From NCBI RefSeq assembly GCF_001813295.1, contig NZ_KV812044.1, positions 9,639 through 48,241 on the forward strand: a DNA stretch of 38,603 nt, read 5' to 3'. Below, one piece after another: positions 10,132 to 19,188 of the stretch. Both the position numbers and the translations under genes were made by a program. Below the pieces are notes generated by a model, which was not told where the DNA came from, ran no database searches, and worked only from the letters and a program-made list of their open reading frames with translations. Within the stretch, counting starts at the first letter, position 1; the number at the start of each line of letters is the position of its first letter. Source of the stretch: Streptococcus sp. HMSC072G04 (lineage in GTDB: Bacteria; Bacillota; Bacilli; Lactobacillales; Streptococcaceae).

Positions 10132-10895
10132 AGTAAGTGTTCCAAACCATAGACAAGCTCATGACGCTTGACAACTTCTTTAATCCCTAGATTTACTCCT
10201 GTCATGAAGGAAACACGATCATAGGAATCATGACGGAGAGTCAACCCTTCGCCTTGGCTACCAAAAATCACCTCTTGATGAGCCACTAGGCCAGGCAATC
10301 GAACCGAATGGATGCGCATCCCTTCAAACTCTGCCCCTCTTGCTCCAGGCATCAACTCTTCTTCATCTGCTGCACCTTGCTGGATCTTATCGCGCTTCTC
10401 AGAGATCAACTCAGCGGTCTTAATCGCTGTTCCACTCGGTGCATCTTTTTTCTTATCGTGGTGCAATTCGATAATTTCTACATTCGGGAAATACTTGGCT
10501 GCTTGCGCTGCAAATTGCATCAAGAGCACGGCTCCAATGGCAAAGTTCGGAGCGATCAAGCCACCCAAGCCCTTTTCACGTGAAAGGTCTGTCAATTCTT
10601 GGATCTGATCAGGAGTGAAACCAGTCGTTCCCACAACAGGCGCAAAGCCATTTTCAATTGCAAAGCGAGTATTTTCGTAAGCAACCTTGGGCATGGTAAA
10701 GTCCACCCAAACATCTGCCTCTAGACCCGCGACATCTTCTTTGCGGTTAAAGACAGGGACTCCTACAACCTCTGTCTCATCAGTAAATGGATCGATCAAG
10801 CCAGCTAATTCTAACTCAGGATCTTCAGAAACCATCTTGTAGGCTGCTTGTCCCATTCTTCCCTTGAAACCTGCGATAATGACTTTAATGGACAT
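10128..10895 (-). CDS. dapB: 4-hydroxy-tetrahydrodipicolinate reductase
   Basis: NAD(P)H-dependent reductase of the lysine/cell-wall pathway, acting after DapA. The protein is 255 residues from the ATG at 10895. An in-frame upstream start at 10928 would add 11 residues but lacks a ribosome site, whereas AAGGAG sits correctly before 10895 and [15 protein letters not shown] begins directly with the Rossmann GxxGxxG loop. Other motifs are GTTGFT, the catalytic [15 protein letters not shown] segment (His-His and the Lys/Ser-Gly-Thr substrate site) and [11 protein letters not shown]. It lies 10 nt after degV and overlaps cca by 4 nt. Confidence 0.96.
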   Translation of the reverse strand: MSIKVIIAGFKGRMGQAAYKMVSEDPELELAGLIDPFTDETEVVGVPVFNRKEDVAGLEADVWVDFTMPKVAYENTRFAIENGFAPVVGTTGFTPDQIQELTDLSREKGLGGLIAPNFAIGAVLLMQFAAQAAKYFPNVEIIELHHDKKKDAPSGTAIKTAELISEKRDKIQQGAADEEELMPGARGAEFEGMRIHSVRLPGLVAHQEVIFGSQGEGLTLRHDSYDRVSFMTGVNLGIKEVVKRHELVYGLEHLL

Positions 10896-10905
10896 AGAAT
10901 TCTCC

Positions 10906-11754
10906 TTAAACGATAGGGATATACCCAACTGCTAAGCTATGGTCACCTAAGTGCGTCCCAATAACCCCTCCAAAAGTCGCAAAAGGAATGTCACCTTCCA
11001 CTCCTTCTTCAATGAGCAGTTGGCGAAGTGCTTCTGCTTTTTCAGGGACATTGGCATGGATGACAAAGACTTGGTAATGACCATCTGCGATATCTGATAC
11101 AACAATCTCTACCAAGCGTTTCATGGCTTTCTTTTCCGTCCGGACTTTCTCAAAGACCTCAATCACGCCTTCATCATTAAAATGAAGAATAGGCTTGATG
11201 CTCAAGAGGTTCCCAAGAATGGCAGCCCCATTTGACAGACGACCACCTTTAACCAAGTGGTTCAAATCATCCACCATGATATAGGCAGAGGTTCCATCAA
11301 TCTGGTGTTGGACATTGGCAACAATCTCGTCGAAGGAACGGCCTTCACCAGCCCATTTCAAGCAGTCTTCTACCATCATCCCTAGAGGAGCACTGGTGAT
11401 TTTTGAGTCCGGAAATTCGACGGTCAAGCCTTCAAATTCGTCCTTCAAATATTGGATATTTTGGTAGAAACCAGAAATACCAGATGACAAGAAAAGACCG
11501 ATAGCATGTGTATAGCCCTTAGCTGTCAAACCAGATAAGACTTCTTCTAACTCTGCCACACTCGGTTGGCTAGTCTTTGGCAATTCCTTAGATGCAGCCA
11601 TCTTTTGGTAGAACTCATCGTGTGTCAGGTTCTTCCCTTCAACATAAGACTCCCCATCGATATAGATCGGGATCTCTAAAATAAATAAGTCGTCGTGATG
11701 GAGTACGTCTTGCGTTAAATAGGCAGACGAATCCGTGATCACTGCTAATTTCAT
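10906..11754 (-). CDS. DegV family fatty-acid-binding protein
   Basis: Member of the DegV/FakB family, which holds fatty acids for phosphorylation by FakA before phospholipid synthesis. The 282-residue length is typical. The first domain begins with [10 protein letters not shown], contains TSQPS (a conserved lipid carboxylate-binding Thr/Ser area) and [10 protein letters not shown], and the second domain has the hallmark [15 protein letters not shown]. The C terminus [14 protein letters not shown] matches the family's conserved histidine-containing end. It follows DUF1149 by 3 nt. Which fatty acid it binds cannot be told. Confidence 0.92.
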   Translation of the reverse strand: MKLAVITDSSAYLTQDVLHHDDLFILEIPIYIDGESYVEGKNLTHDEFYQKMAASKELPKTSQPSVAELEEVLSGLTAKGYTHAIGLFLSSGISGFYQNIQYLKDEFEGLTVEFPDSKITSAPLGMMVEDCLKWAGEGRSFDEIVANVQHQIDGTSAYIMVDDLNHLVKGGRLSNGAAILGNLLSIKPILHFNDEGVIEVFEKVRTEKKAMKRLVEIVVSDIADGHYQVFVIHANVPEKAEALRQLLIEEGVEGDIPFATFGGVIGTHLGDHSLAVGYIPIV

Positions 11755-11757
11755 TGA

Positions 11758-12132
11758 TTAAAACTCCAAATTAATACCCGGTAAATCGAGGGCAATTTCT
11801 GTGACTTCATAAGTCAAACGGTTGAGCATATTCAAGCAAGGGCGAGCCAATTCTTCCACTTCGTCTTTGCTGAATTCGCTTGGTTCATTGACATAACGAC
11901 CAAACAAGTGGTTGATTTGAGTGATGGTTCCACTGATCACAAAACCGTCAAAAACGATCATGTAGCTCAAGATGACAATCAAGGAAGTCGTGTTTTGTTC
12001 TTGATCACGATTGATCAATTGAAAGTTTACATCTACTTTTGTTTCAGGGATGCCGTTTTCTTTTTCCCACTCAAAATTACGAGCGTCATAGTGGTATTGG
12101 CTGACAAATTCTTTTTCACGTTGAATATCCAT
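11758..12132 (-). CDS. DUF1149 family protein
   Basis: A 124-residue soluble acidic protein that fits the DUF1149 family common in streptococci, which is thought to share the SecB fold. It has no signal peptide. The segment MIVFDGFVISGTITQINHLF and the ending LPGINLEF are the recognisable parts. It is the first gene of the operon with degV, dapB, cca, the ABC-F ATPase and the DUF308 protein, and is preceded by AGGAGAAT and a good promoter. Function is not established; a chaperone-like role is only an inference from the fold family. Confidence 0.82.
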   Translation of the reverse strand: MDIQREKEFVSQYHYDARNFEWEKENGIPETKVDVNFQLINRDQEQNTTSLIVILSYMIVFDGFVISGTITQINHLFGRYVNEPSEFSKDEVEELARPCLNMLNRLTYEVTEIALDLPGINLEF

Positions 12133-12163
12133 TTTTATTCTCCTAAAAATATGCGATAGGCTT

Positions 12164-12193
12164 ATTATATCATAATTCAGCTCAAGATACCAA
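12164..12193 (-). promoter_or_regulatory. Promoter of the DUF1149-degV-dapB-cca operon
   Basis: Minus strand TTGGTA (12188-12193), 18-nt spacer, TATAAT (12164-12169) in an extended -10 context (TGATATAAT), about 31 nt before the start codon. The remaining intergenic DNA to 12333 shows no other convincing signal. Confidence 0.65.
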
Positions 12194-12333
12194 CGCCGAA
12201 TGAGGTGATTTTTTCACTTGTACAAGAAGAAAAGCCCAGGGAAGTTTGGCCGGTCTTTAACTTGTTTTGCTCAATTCTTCGCTAACTCTTTTGTAAGGAT
12301 CGAAAAAACAAGATAAAGACTTTTGAATGACGA

Positions 12334-12774
12334 TTAGTCATAATAATACCAACCGCCATCCCTATAAATTCTTATGGGTTGCATCTCATAAATTCCAAAT
12401 TCCTTTGGTGTGCTGGTAGCATTATCTAAAGAAAAGCCAACCATGAATTTCGTTTGTTCATTCTGATTCACCTTTCCTCGCAGTGTTAACATATAGCCAC
12501 CTCCTTGTGGCGTACCATTTCCTATCTCATCCCATTGCGTTTCATCCCAAGCAATCTGGACAGATTCAACTTTAGGACTTAACGATTTTACAAAATCTTC
12601 AATTTCTTTCGCATGCTTCTTTACATCTTCTAACTGTTGTTCCTTAGGACTGACTTGATTCGCTTGATGACTACTAATTGAAAACAAGTTTGGATGTTGA
12701 GAACCGATAATTACCACTCCTGATAACGCAATTGCTGTAAATCCCAATATGAGAATTTTCTTCTTTTTTCTCAT
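12334..12774 (-). CDS. Small membrane-anchored or secreted protein of unknown function
   Basis: I do not recognise this 146-residue protein. It begins MRKKKKILILGFTAIALSG, a basic tip followed by one hydrophobic helix, with no lipobox, so it is probably a signal anchor or uncleaved signal peptide. The outside part is a short Lys/Glu-rich helix (about residues 40-65) followed by a mixed domain ending IYRDGGWYYYD, which is Tyr-rich. The start at 12774 is chosen because GGAGG lies 4 nt upstream and the signal segment begins there; an in-frame start at 12840 has no ribosome site. The gene lies downstream of the terminator that follows fruA, so it probably has its own promoter, although none is clear. 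Confidence 0.6.
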   Translation of the reverse strand: MRKKKKILILGFTAIALSGVVIIGSQHPNLFSISSHQANQVSPKEQQLEDVKKHAKEIEDFVKSLSPKVESVQIAWDETQWDEIGNGTPQGGGYMLTLRGKVNQNEQTKFMVGFSLDNATSTPKEFGIYEMQPIRIYRDGGWYYYD

Positions 12775-12863
12775 TGATCCTCCAAGAAAAATGCTTTCTA
12801 CTATCATATCGAAATCTATAGAGATATGCAACTTCATCACTAGTTGGTGTTTTTGCGCAATAA

Positions 12864-12889
12864 AAAAGGTTGGGCATTCCCAACCTTTT
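12864..12889 (-). terminator. Terminator of the fru operon
   Basis: Perfect 11-bp stem (12864-12874 with 12879-12889), 4-nt loop, T-rich tail on the minus strand, 8 nt beyond the fruA stop. Confidence 0.9.
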
Positions 12890-12897
12890 AATCATAT

Positions 12898-14865
12898 TTA
12901 GTTTTTAGGTTTGCGAAGCAATCCGAACAAGATACCACTTACGACTGCACCGATCAATACGAACAAGATGTAAAGAAGTGGATTTGAAGTAAGGGCGATA
13001 ACGAAGATACCTCCGTGAGGAGCCATGAGTTTCAAGCCTGCAAGACCAACAAGGGCACCTGTCAAAGCTGAACCTACGATGAAGCTTGGAATCGCACGCG
13101 CTGGGTCAGCTGCACCGAATGGAATGGCACCTTCTGTGATGAAGGAAAGACCCATAACAATGTTAGTCAAACCAGAATCGCGTTCTTCTTTAGTAAATTT
13201 GTCTTTGAACAAAACTGTAGCCACAAAGACTGCCAATGGAGGAACCATACCAGCTGCCATAACAGCTGCCATAACAATAGAACCACCTGAAGCAACAGAT
13301 TCAGCAAGTGTACCTGTAGCGAAGACATAAGCGGCTTTGTTAACTGGTCCACCCATATCGACAGCCATCATACCGCCGACGAGAAGTCCAAGAAGGACAG
13401 CTGAGCTACCTGACAAGCTTGAAAGGAAGTTGTTAAGACCAGTATTAATAGCAGCCATTGGAATATTGATGAGGAACATCAAGAATCCTGTCAAACCAAC
13501 ACCAAGCAATGGCAAGAGAAGGATTGAACGGATACCATCGAGTGAACGTGGAAGACCTGCAAGGGCTTTGCGAAGTAAGAGAACAACTCCACCTGCAAGG
13601 AAACCACCTACCAAAGCTCCAAGGAAACCTGATGATACGGCTGCTGGTAATTCACCTTTAGCAGCACCGTAGGCGATATTTCCAAATGCTGACCCTGAGC
13701 TAGCAATAGATCCAGCGATAAACCCTGCTACAAAACCAGGTTTTTCAGCGATTGAGAATCCAATGTAACCTGCAAGTACAGGAAGCATGAAGCCAAAGGC
13801 TACTCCACCAATTGTTTTAAATTGTGCTGCTAATACATGATAAGAACCAAGACTAGACAATTGATCTTGAGGTACACCCATAACTTGGTCAATCAAGAAG
13901 GCAAGGGCGATCAAGATACCACCACCGATAACGAATGGAAGCATTTGAGAAACCCCACTCATCAAGTGTTTGTAGAAGGCTCCACCCAAGCTCAATTTTT
14001 CTTGGCTAGCGCTAGTTTGGGCAGCATTTTCAGCGTGGAAGACATCTGCTTTGCCATCCAAGATGGTTTGGATCAATTCTTCTGTCTGACGGATACCAGC
14101 TGCGACTGGTTTAGAGATCAATTTTTTGCCATCGAAACGAGCGGTTTCAACTGCTTTGTCCGCTGCGATGATAACCCCTTCTGCTTTTGCGATTTCTTCA
14201 GCTGTCAAGCGGTTGCCGACACCAGATGCCCCGTTTGTTTCAACGCGGACCGTAACACCCATTTCTTCCCCTTTTTTGATGAGGGCTTCTTCTGCCATGT
14301 AAGTGTGGGCGATCCCTGTTGTACATGCTGTAACGGCAACGATCAATGGTTTGTCAGATGAGGCTGCTTCTTTGACTGCTTCTGCTTTTTTCGCTTCTTC
14401 AGCTGCAGCTTCTTGTTCTTCTGCATCAAAGGCTGCGATCACTTGATCAGGAGTGCTTGCTTGGCGAAGTTTGTCCGCAAATCCTGGTTTCATCAAGTAC
14501 TTAGACAATTCAGCAAGGGCTGCCAAGTGAGTGTCGTTTGCTCCTTCTGGAGCTGCGATCATGAAGAACAAGTCTGTTGGTTGACCATCAAGCGATGCAT
14601 AGTCCACACCCTTGTTTGATTTTGCAAACAAGACTGTAGCTTCTTTAACTGCTTCATTTTTGCTGTGGGGCATAGCAATTCCGTCACCCAAACCAGTTGA
14701 AGTTTGTGCTTCACGGTTCATGATTCCAGCCTTGAAGGTGTCAAAATCTGTCACCACACCTTTGTCAACGAGCGATTGGACCATCTCATTGATCACGCCC
14801 TCTTTATCTGTTGCTTGAAGGTCAAACAACATCACGTTTTTATTTAAAACGTCTTGAATTTTCAT
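12898..14865 (-). CDS. fruA: Fructose-specific PTS enzyme IIABC
   Basis: Takes up fructose and phosphorylates it to fructose-1-phosphate. One 655-residue chain carries three domains. IIA occupies residues 1-145, with the phospho-acceptor H67 in GIAMPHSK. An Ala/Glu-rich linker follows. IIB spans about 172-275, with the active Cys181 in VTACTTGIAHTYMA. IIC spans about 295-652, with many hydrophobic helices and the GGP.NKAA(Y) segment of fructose permeases. The length is normal for a fused IIABC. The start overlaps the fruK stop by 4 nt, giving fruR-fruK-fruA as one transcript. Its product is the substrate of FruK. Confidence 0.95.
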   Translation of the reverse strand: MKIQDVLNKNVMLFDLQATDKEGVINEMVQSLVDKGVVTDFDTFKAGIMNREAQTSTGLGDGIAMPHSKNEAVKEATVLFAKSNKGVDYASLDGQPTDLFFMIAAPEGANDTHLAALAELSKYLMKPGFADKLRQASTPDQVIAAFDAEEQEAAAEEAKKAEAVKEAASSDKPLIVAVTACTTGIAHTYMAEEALIKKGEEMGVTVRVETNGASGVGNRLTAEEIAKAEGVIIAADKAVETARFDGKKLISKPVAAGIRQTEELIQTILDGKADVFHAENAAQTSASQEKLSLGGAFYKHLMSGVSQMLPFVIGGGILIALAFLIDQVMGVPQDQLSSLGSYHVLAAQFKTIGGVAFGFMLPVLAGYIGFSIAEKPGFVAGFIAGSIASSGSAFGNIAYGAAKGELPAAVSSGFLGALVGGFLAGGVVLLLRKALAGLPRSLDGIRSILLLPLLGVGLTGFLMFLINIPMAAINTGLNNFLSSLSGSSAVLLGLLVGGMMAVDMGGPVNKAAYVFATGTLAESVASGGSIVMAAVMAAGMVPPLAVFVATVLFKDKFTKEERDSGLTNIVMGLSFITEGAIPFGAADPARAIPSFIVGSALTGALVGLAGLKLMAPHGGIFVIALTSNPLLYILFVLIGAVVSGILFGLLRKPKN

Positions 14866-15773
14866 AGTTTTTCTACCTCTACTTTTTCATAAGTTTCTTT
14901 TATATAATCAGCTGTTGCCAAATCATCTGAGAAGGTGGTTGCTGTTCCGCAAGCCACACCCCATTTGAAGGCTTCGATAACATCTCCCGTCGTTGCGAGC
15001 TTCCCAGTGAAGCCTGCCACCATGGAATCTCCAGCCCCGACAGAATTCTTCACTTGACCTTTAATTGGTTTTGCGAAGTAAGTGCCACTAGGACTGACCA
15101 GAAGAGCACCATCACCCGCCATGGAAATAATGACGTTTTGTGCTCCTTTGGCCAAGATTTCTTTGGCATAGCGTTCAATTTCTGGCAATTCCGTCAAGGT
15201 AACGCCAAAAATATCTCCCAATTCATGGTTGTTTGGTTTGACCAATTGGGGATTGAACTCCAAGGAATCAATCAAGGTTTGCCCTTCAAAGTCGCAAACC
15301 ACTTGCGCACCTGTCGCACGAGTTGCTGCGATCAATTCTTTGTAAATGGCATTGCCGAGTGAAGATGGAGCAGATCCTGCAAAGACTACAACATCATCTT
15401 CTGTTAAGCTCGATAAGATGTTGAGCAATTCTTGCAACTGAGCTTCCGTCACTTCTGGGCCATTCCCATTGATCTCTGTTTCCTCATCAGCTTTGATCTT
15501 GACATTGATCCGTGTATCTTGGTCTACTGTCACAAAGTTGGTTGAAATGGCTTCGCTAGTCAGTACGTCTTCGATGAAGCGTCCAGTGAAACCACCGATA
15601 AATCCCGTCGCTGTGTTCTCGATATCGAGACGTTTCAAGACACGACTGACATTGATTCCCTTACCACCGGCGAATTTATCTTCCGAAGCCATCCGATTGA
15701 CCGCTCCGGTCTCTACATGATCGAGACGGACAATATAGTCAATTGCTGGATTCAGTGTAACTGTATAAATCAA
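14862..15773 (-). CDS. fruK: 1-phosphofructokinase
   Basis: PfkB-family kinase converting fructose-1-phosphate, made by FruA, to fructose-1,6-bisphosphate. The 303-residue protein has both family signatures: AGGKGINVSRVL (residues 35-46) and NSVGAGDSMVAGF (243-255) with catalytic base D249. VKPNNHEL (178-185) is the usual sugar-kinase segment after the sheet. It overlaps fruR and fruA by 4 nt at each end, so the three genes are translationally linked. Fructose-1-phosphate is expected to be the inducer that releases FruR. Confidence 0.95.
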   Translation of the reverse strand: MIYTVTLNPAIDYIVRLDHVETGAVNRMASEDKFAGGKGINVSRVLKRLDIENTATGFIGGFTGRFIEDVLTSEAISTNFVTVDQDTRINVKIKADEETEINGNGPEVTEAQLQELLNILSSLTEDDVVVFAGSAPSSLGNAIYKELIAATRATGAQVVCDFEGQTLIDSLEFNPQLVKPNNHELGDIFGVTLTELPEIERYAKEILAKGAQNVIISMAGDGALLVSPSGTYFAKPIKGQVKNSVGAGDSMVAGFTGKLATTGDVIEAFKWGVACGTATTFSDDLATADYIKETYEKVEVEKL

Positions 15774-16513
15774 ACCTCTATAACCTCCGTTTTTTCTTTT
15801 AAAACCTTTAATCGTTGCGGTTCACTTTGATTGGTGATAATCATTGCTCGCTTGATAGGAGCCACTTTGACAAAGGATGTCACCCCAATTTTCGAATCAT
15901 CCGCTAGGATATAGGTTTTTTTCGCATTTTCGATAATCGCACGCTTGACAGATCCTTCTTCCAGGTCTGGAGTGCTGTAAAATTCATCATCGATTCCATT
16001 CATACCAAGAAAGGCTTTGTCAAAATTCAACTGACCGATCTGATTGAGCGCGATCCCTCCGATACTAGCATCTGTTGAAGATTTTACCTTCCCACCGATG
16101 ATGACCGTTGGAACATTTCGCTCGACCAACTTGGTCGCATGGTGAATCGAGTTGGTCACCACGGTTACCGTTGGATTGACAATTTCTTGTACCAAAAGTT
16201 CATTGGTCGTCCCGGCATCGATAAAGATCACATCATGATCTTTGATCAATTCCGCTGCTTTTACAGCGATCTTTGACTTAACTTGAATGTTTTTGATAGA
16301 TTTTTCTTTATTGCTTTCTTCCTCTTGAAGAAAATGCAGGCTTTCCGCACCGCCGTGAACCCGGCGAAGTTTACTTTCAGCTTCTAATTCATCCAAGTCA
16401 CGTCGAACCGTTGATTCAGACGTCCCCAGCTCTTGTACAAGGGTTTCTAAGGAAACAAATTTTTCCTTCAGTACCTTCTCGAGGATGAATTGTTTTCGTT
16501 CAGACTTAAGCAT
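15770..16513 (-). CDS. fruR: DeoR-family fructose operon repressor
   Basis: Transcriptional repressor of the fru operon, expected to be inactivated by fructose-1-phosphate or a related sugar phosphate. The 247-residue protein starts with the DeoR winged helix (residues 1-57: FVSLETLVQELGTSESTVRRDLDELEAESKLRRVHGGA). It continues with a sugar-phosphate-binding domain of the ribose-5-phosphate isomerase type, marked by IFIDAGTTNE, VTNSIHHA and GGKVK. The start at 16513 follows AAGGAGGAG. It is the first gene of the operon and so autoregulated; a tandem 10-bp repeat and a cre site flank its promoter. Confidence 0.93.
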   Translation of the reverse strand: MLKSERKQFILEKVLKEKFVSLETLVQELGTSESTVRRDLDELEAESKLRRVHGGAESLHFLQEEESNKEKSIKNIQVKSKIAVKAAELIKDHDVIFIDAGTTNELLVQEIVNPTVTVVTNSIHHATKLVERNVPTVIIGGKVKSSTDASIGGIALNQIGQLNFDKAFLGMNGIDDEFYSTPDLEEGSVKRAIIENAKKTYILADDSKIGVTSFVKVAPIKRAMIITNQSEPQRLKVLKEKTEVIEV

Positions 16514-16524
16514 TTCTCCTCCTT

Positions 16525-16540
16525 TTGCAATCGATTACAA
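16525..16540 (-). promoter_or_regulatory. cre site in the fru leader
   Basis: Minus-strand TTGTAATCGATTGCAA fits the CcpA consensus WTGNAANCGNWNNCW at every fixed position. It lies 5 nt downstream of the -10 hexamer and ahead of the fruR ribosome site, a position typical of catabolite repression by roadblock. Confidence 0.75.
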
Positions 16541-16545
16541 GGATT

Positions 16546-16573
16546 ATTATACTCCATCTCCAAAAAATGTCAA
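16546..16573 (-). promoter_or_regulatory. Strong promoter of fruR-fruK-fruA
   Basis: Both consensus hexamers are present on the minus strand: TTGACA (16568-16573) and TATAAT (16546-16551), spaced 16 nt. Confidence 0.88.
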
Positions 16574-16580
16574 CACTTTT

Positions 16581-16600
16581 TATCATTTTCTATCATTTTC
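16581..16600 (-). repeat. Two tandem 10-bp repeats upstream of the fru -35; candidate FruR sites
   Basis: The plus-strand unit tatcattttc occurs twice head to tail, 7 nt upstream of the -35 hexamer. A 10-bp period places both copies on the same face of the helix. Binding by FruR is inferred from position only. Confidence 0.5.
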
Positions 16601-16635
16601 TTTCAAACATTCTAAAAGTGTACAAAAAAAGAGTA

Positions 16636-16670
16636 GGAAAGAACTCATTTTGTTAAGCGAGTTCTTTTCC
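16636..16670 (-). terminator. Terminator after the coiled-coil surface protein gene
   Basis: An 11-bp stem (GGAAAGAACTC pairing with GAGTTCTTTTCC, one bulge) is followed by TACTCTTTTTTTG on the minus strand. It lies about 75 nt beyond the stop at 16743 and upstream of the fru promoter region. Confidence 0.75.
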
Positions 16671-16742
16671 CACCCTCATCAATCTTCTTTGAAGAGTTTA
16701 AGCAATAAAGTGTCTAAGCATTCACTCTATCTTCGGTATGTC

Positions 16743-19064
16743 TTAATCATTTTTTGAAGATTGTTTCTTTTTCTTGAAACCAAACAATCCAGCAAGTAGC
16801 CCGACGGCAACACCTGTTGTTGCTGCTGCATATTTGGAGGAATCAGTTCCAGCCACAGCTTGGCTGTTTTCTTTTTTCGGTTTAATTTCTTCTACTTTAG
16901 CTTCTTGTTTTGGCGCCGGAGTAGCTGTTGGTGCTTGCACTTGCGGACTATTGGTAGTTGTTGGAAGAACGGTTGGTCTATCCGAGAAAGTTGTTGGATT
17001 GCTTGAGCGGATATCCATTGGCATATCTGCTGCTTCTAAAATAGCTGGATCCATCCGTGAGGCTAGATCTTCATATTGGGAATTCAACAGCTCCACAACA
17101 CTTTGATAAGATTGAAGGGTTGTAAATTCTGCTTCCAATTTTTCTTTTTTATTCTCTAAATTAGCCACCGCAGCTGATAAAACGGATTGGGCTTTGACCA
17201 ATAATTCTGGTGCATTTTTAAAGTCAGAAAGACGTTTTTCAGCTGCAACCAGGCGCTCTTGCGCCGCCTTCAAGCCCTCATGCGCTTCTTGAACGACTTG
17301 GGCTTTTTCTGCCTCTTCTGCTTTTAAAAGATCTAATTTCTCACGCGCAGCCGCTAACAAATCCTTCGCTTTTTGAAGGGCTGCTTCTTTTGGCTGGATA
17401 GCTGCTTCAATCCGACCTCGAGATACATCAAGAGTCGCCTTCGCCTTTTCAACCGCATGGTCCTTGCTAACGAGAAGAATTTTGTAATTTTGGATGGTCT
17501 TTTGGACATTGGCCATCTCTACTGCCACATTTGAATTAGCATGGCGGGCATCTTCTAACTTGCCTTGCAAGATAATGATTTGTGACTCTTGATTGGCCTT
17601 GTCCAGCTTGAGATTAGCGACTTCATCAGATTTTGCTTTGACATCTGATCTTGTCGTCGTAGCCCCAGCTCCCTGACGCAATTGGTAAGCGAGTGCACTG
17701 GTTGACACTGCTGAATTGACTGGGCTGTGTAAGAAAGCTGCTTCTGACATGGCATTGCTAGGGTCATAAGCGACTGATAAAGCTGTCGCTTTGTTGTCTA
17801 CCATTTGGAGGTAGTGACCAACCTTAGCAAATGCCTCAGCCCCAATCTTCATATAGATATCGTTGGCATCGATTTGTGTTTCGTCTGTCGGTAGACCATA
17901 TTGAGCCGCTACTTCTTGATAAGCCGCTTTTTCATTGTACCAAAAGTCAACCGCACCAGCAGGTGAGAAACCATAAGCGATGTTCTCGTTTGGCAAATAC
18001 TTAAACATATGCCAGTTGGCTTTCTTGAAGTATTCCAACTGTACTTGACTGGCAGGAAGGGAATAAGGATCCAGCTCCAATTCAGGCAAGCCGGCATTGC
18101 GACGATAGCTATTGATGGCATCCGCAATTTCAAGAGCACGAAGGTTAGCTTGCAAAGATCCAGACTCTCCAACCGTCAAGCCATCTTCTTCCCGACCACG
18201 CTTGTAGAGGGCTAAAGCACTCGCTGCAGCTTCATTGCCATTGTCAGCTAAGTGTTGCAAGTAACCTTCATAGGTTGCTTGACTTAACTGAACTGGGCTA
18301 TTGGCCGCGGCTTGTTCTAAGGCTGCCAATTCTGCTTCCTTGGTTGAGATGACCGCTTTCAAATCTGTCAGACGTGTTTGAGCCAGTTGAATGTCGCTCT
18401 CAATTTGAGCCACTGTATCTGAGCCAGTCTGCTGACTCGCTTGCAAGGTTGCAAGGTAATTCTGAGATTCTCGGATACTTTGCTCGACTTGACTTTGCTC
18501 CAACAAAGCCTGGTTGAGCACATTCTCATCATTTGAAATCGGTGCTTTGGCTTGGTTCAATTCATTTTGTGCTACATCGACCAAAGATTCCTGAGCAGTA
18601 ACCTGATTTTCCTGTTGACGAACAGCCTCTACGACTTGGTCATGGGCAGCTTCTGCTTCTCGAACCTTATTTTCTTCGATAGTCACATAGGCTTGAGCCA
18701 CCTTGACGTCATTTTCTGCATTCTGAACTTGGGCATCCGATGTCGTTGCGATGAGGTTTTCCGCATCCGTCACTTCTGCTTTCTTTTCTTCCAGCTCTTG
18801 CCCAGCCGCCTTGACTTCCGTTTGAGCATCGATCACTTTTTGCTCTTGGTAGTGGACATCTTTCACCACTTGCCCTTTTTGGGCAGTAATTTGCTTCAAC
18901 TCATCAACCGTAATTGGTTTTTCGACTACTTCCGTGCTGTTGGTTTCTGGATTTTCATTTTGCTTCACCTCTTCCGCACTAGCCTTGTGATTAAACATAC
19001 CAGATAGGACCGTTGTTGCAGCAATCCCAGTCGTGAAAACCGATTTTCCTAATTTCTTTCCCAT
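16743..19064 (-). CDS. SEC10/PgrA-like coiled-coil surface protein with CAP-like domain
   Basis: A 773-residue exported protein. The signal peptide is MGKKLGKSVFTTGIAATTVLSG to about ASAEE. Two long Ala/Glu/Gln/Lys-rich coiled-coil regions (about residues 50-255 and 465-655) flank a central domain (about 305-445) that resembles the CAP/SCP-like part of SEC10/PgrA surface-exclusion proteins: INSYRRNAGLPELEL, NENIAYGF, and a late histidine in GHYLQM. A Pro/Thr-rich wall-spanning stretch follows from about 690. The C terminus has the usual hydrophobic helix plus KKKK tail but no LPXTG before it; the equivalent place reads AVAGTDSSK. The start at 19064 is chosen because GGGGGTGAG precedes it; a TTG 15 nt upstream is less likely. 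Probably monocistronic. Role likely in adhesion or surface interaction, not proven. Confidence 0.8.
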   Translation of the reverse strand: MGKKLGKSVFTTGIAATTVLSGMFNHKASAEEVKQNENPETNSTEVVEKPITVDELKQITAQKGQVVKDVHYQEQKVIDAQTEVKAAGQELEEKKAEVTDAENLIATTSDAQVQNAENDVKVAQAYVTIEENKVREAEAAHDQVVEAVRQQENQVTAQESLVDVAQNELNQAKAPISNDENVLNQALLEQSQVEQSIRESQNYLATLQASQQTGSDTVAQIESDIQLAQTRLTDLKAVISTKEAELAALEQAAANSPVQLSQATYEGYLQHLADNGNEAAASALALYKRGREEDGLTVGESGSLQANLRALEIADAINSYRRNAGLPELELDPYSLPASQVQLEYFKKANWHMFKYLPNENIAYGFSPAGAVDFWYNEKAAYQEVAAQYGLPTDETQIDANDIYMKIGAEAFAKVGHYLQMVDNKATALSVAYDPSNAMSEAAFLHSPVNSAVSTSALAYQLRQGAGATTTRSDVKAKSDEVANLKLDKANQESQIIILQGKLEDARHANSNVAVEMANVQKTIQNYKILLVSKDHAVEKAKATLDVSRGRIEAAIQPKEAALQKAKDLLAAAREKLDLLKAEEAEKAQVVQEAHEGLKAAQERLVAAEKRLSDFKNAPELLVKAQSVLSAAVANLENKKEKLEAEFTTLQSYQSVVELLNSQYEDLASRMDPAILEAADMPMDIRSSNPTTFSDRPTVLPTTTNSPQVQAPTATPAPKQEAKVEEIKPKKENSQAVAGTDSSKYAAATTGVAVGLLAGLFGFKKKKQSSKND

Positions 19065-19114
19065 TAAACTCACCCCCAAAACTTAATCATTTTCTTGAAG
19101 TTTCTCTACCCCTT

Positions 19115-19120
19115 AGCATA
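19115..19120 (-). promoter_or_regulatory. Possible extended -10 for the coiled-coil surface protein gene
   Basis: Minus-strand TGGTATGCT resembles an extended -10 element 50 nt before the start codon. No good -35 is visible at 17 nt. Confidence 0.35.
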
Positions 19121-19188
19121 CCACATTTTGTTACCAATAACTAGTAGGTTTAAAAAGTTTTTTTCATAAATTTTTGAGGCAAAAGAAA

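Noticed and set aside
10896..10928. Extended start of dapB
   Set aside because: The extra 11 residues overlap degV, have no ribosome site, and the Rossmann motif begins properly at 10895.
12195..12333. Short GTGA/TCAC hairpin and possible small RNA between DUF1149 and the unknown protein gene
   Set aside because: The stem is four base pairs and no promoter or T-run supports it.
13337..14361. Plus-strand frames of 111 and 174 residues opposite fruA
   Set aside because: Complement of the IIB and IIC coding regions with no ribosome site; codon pattern is explained by fruA.
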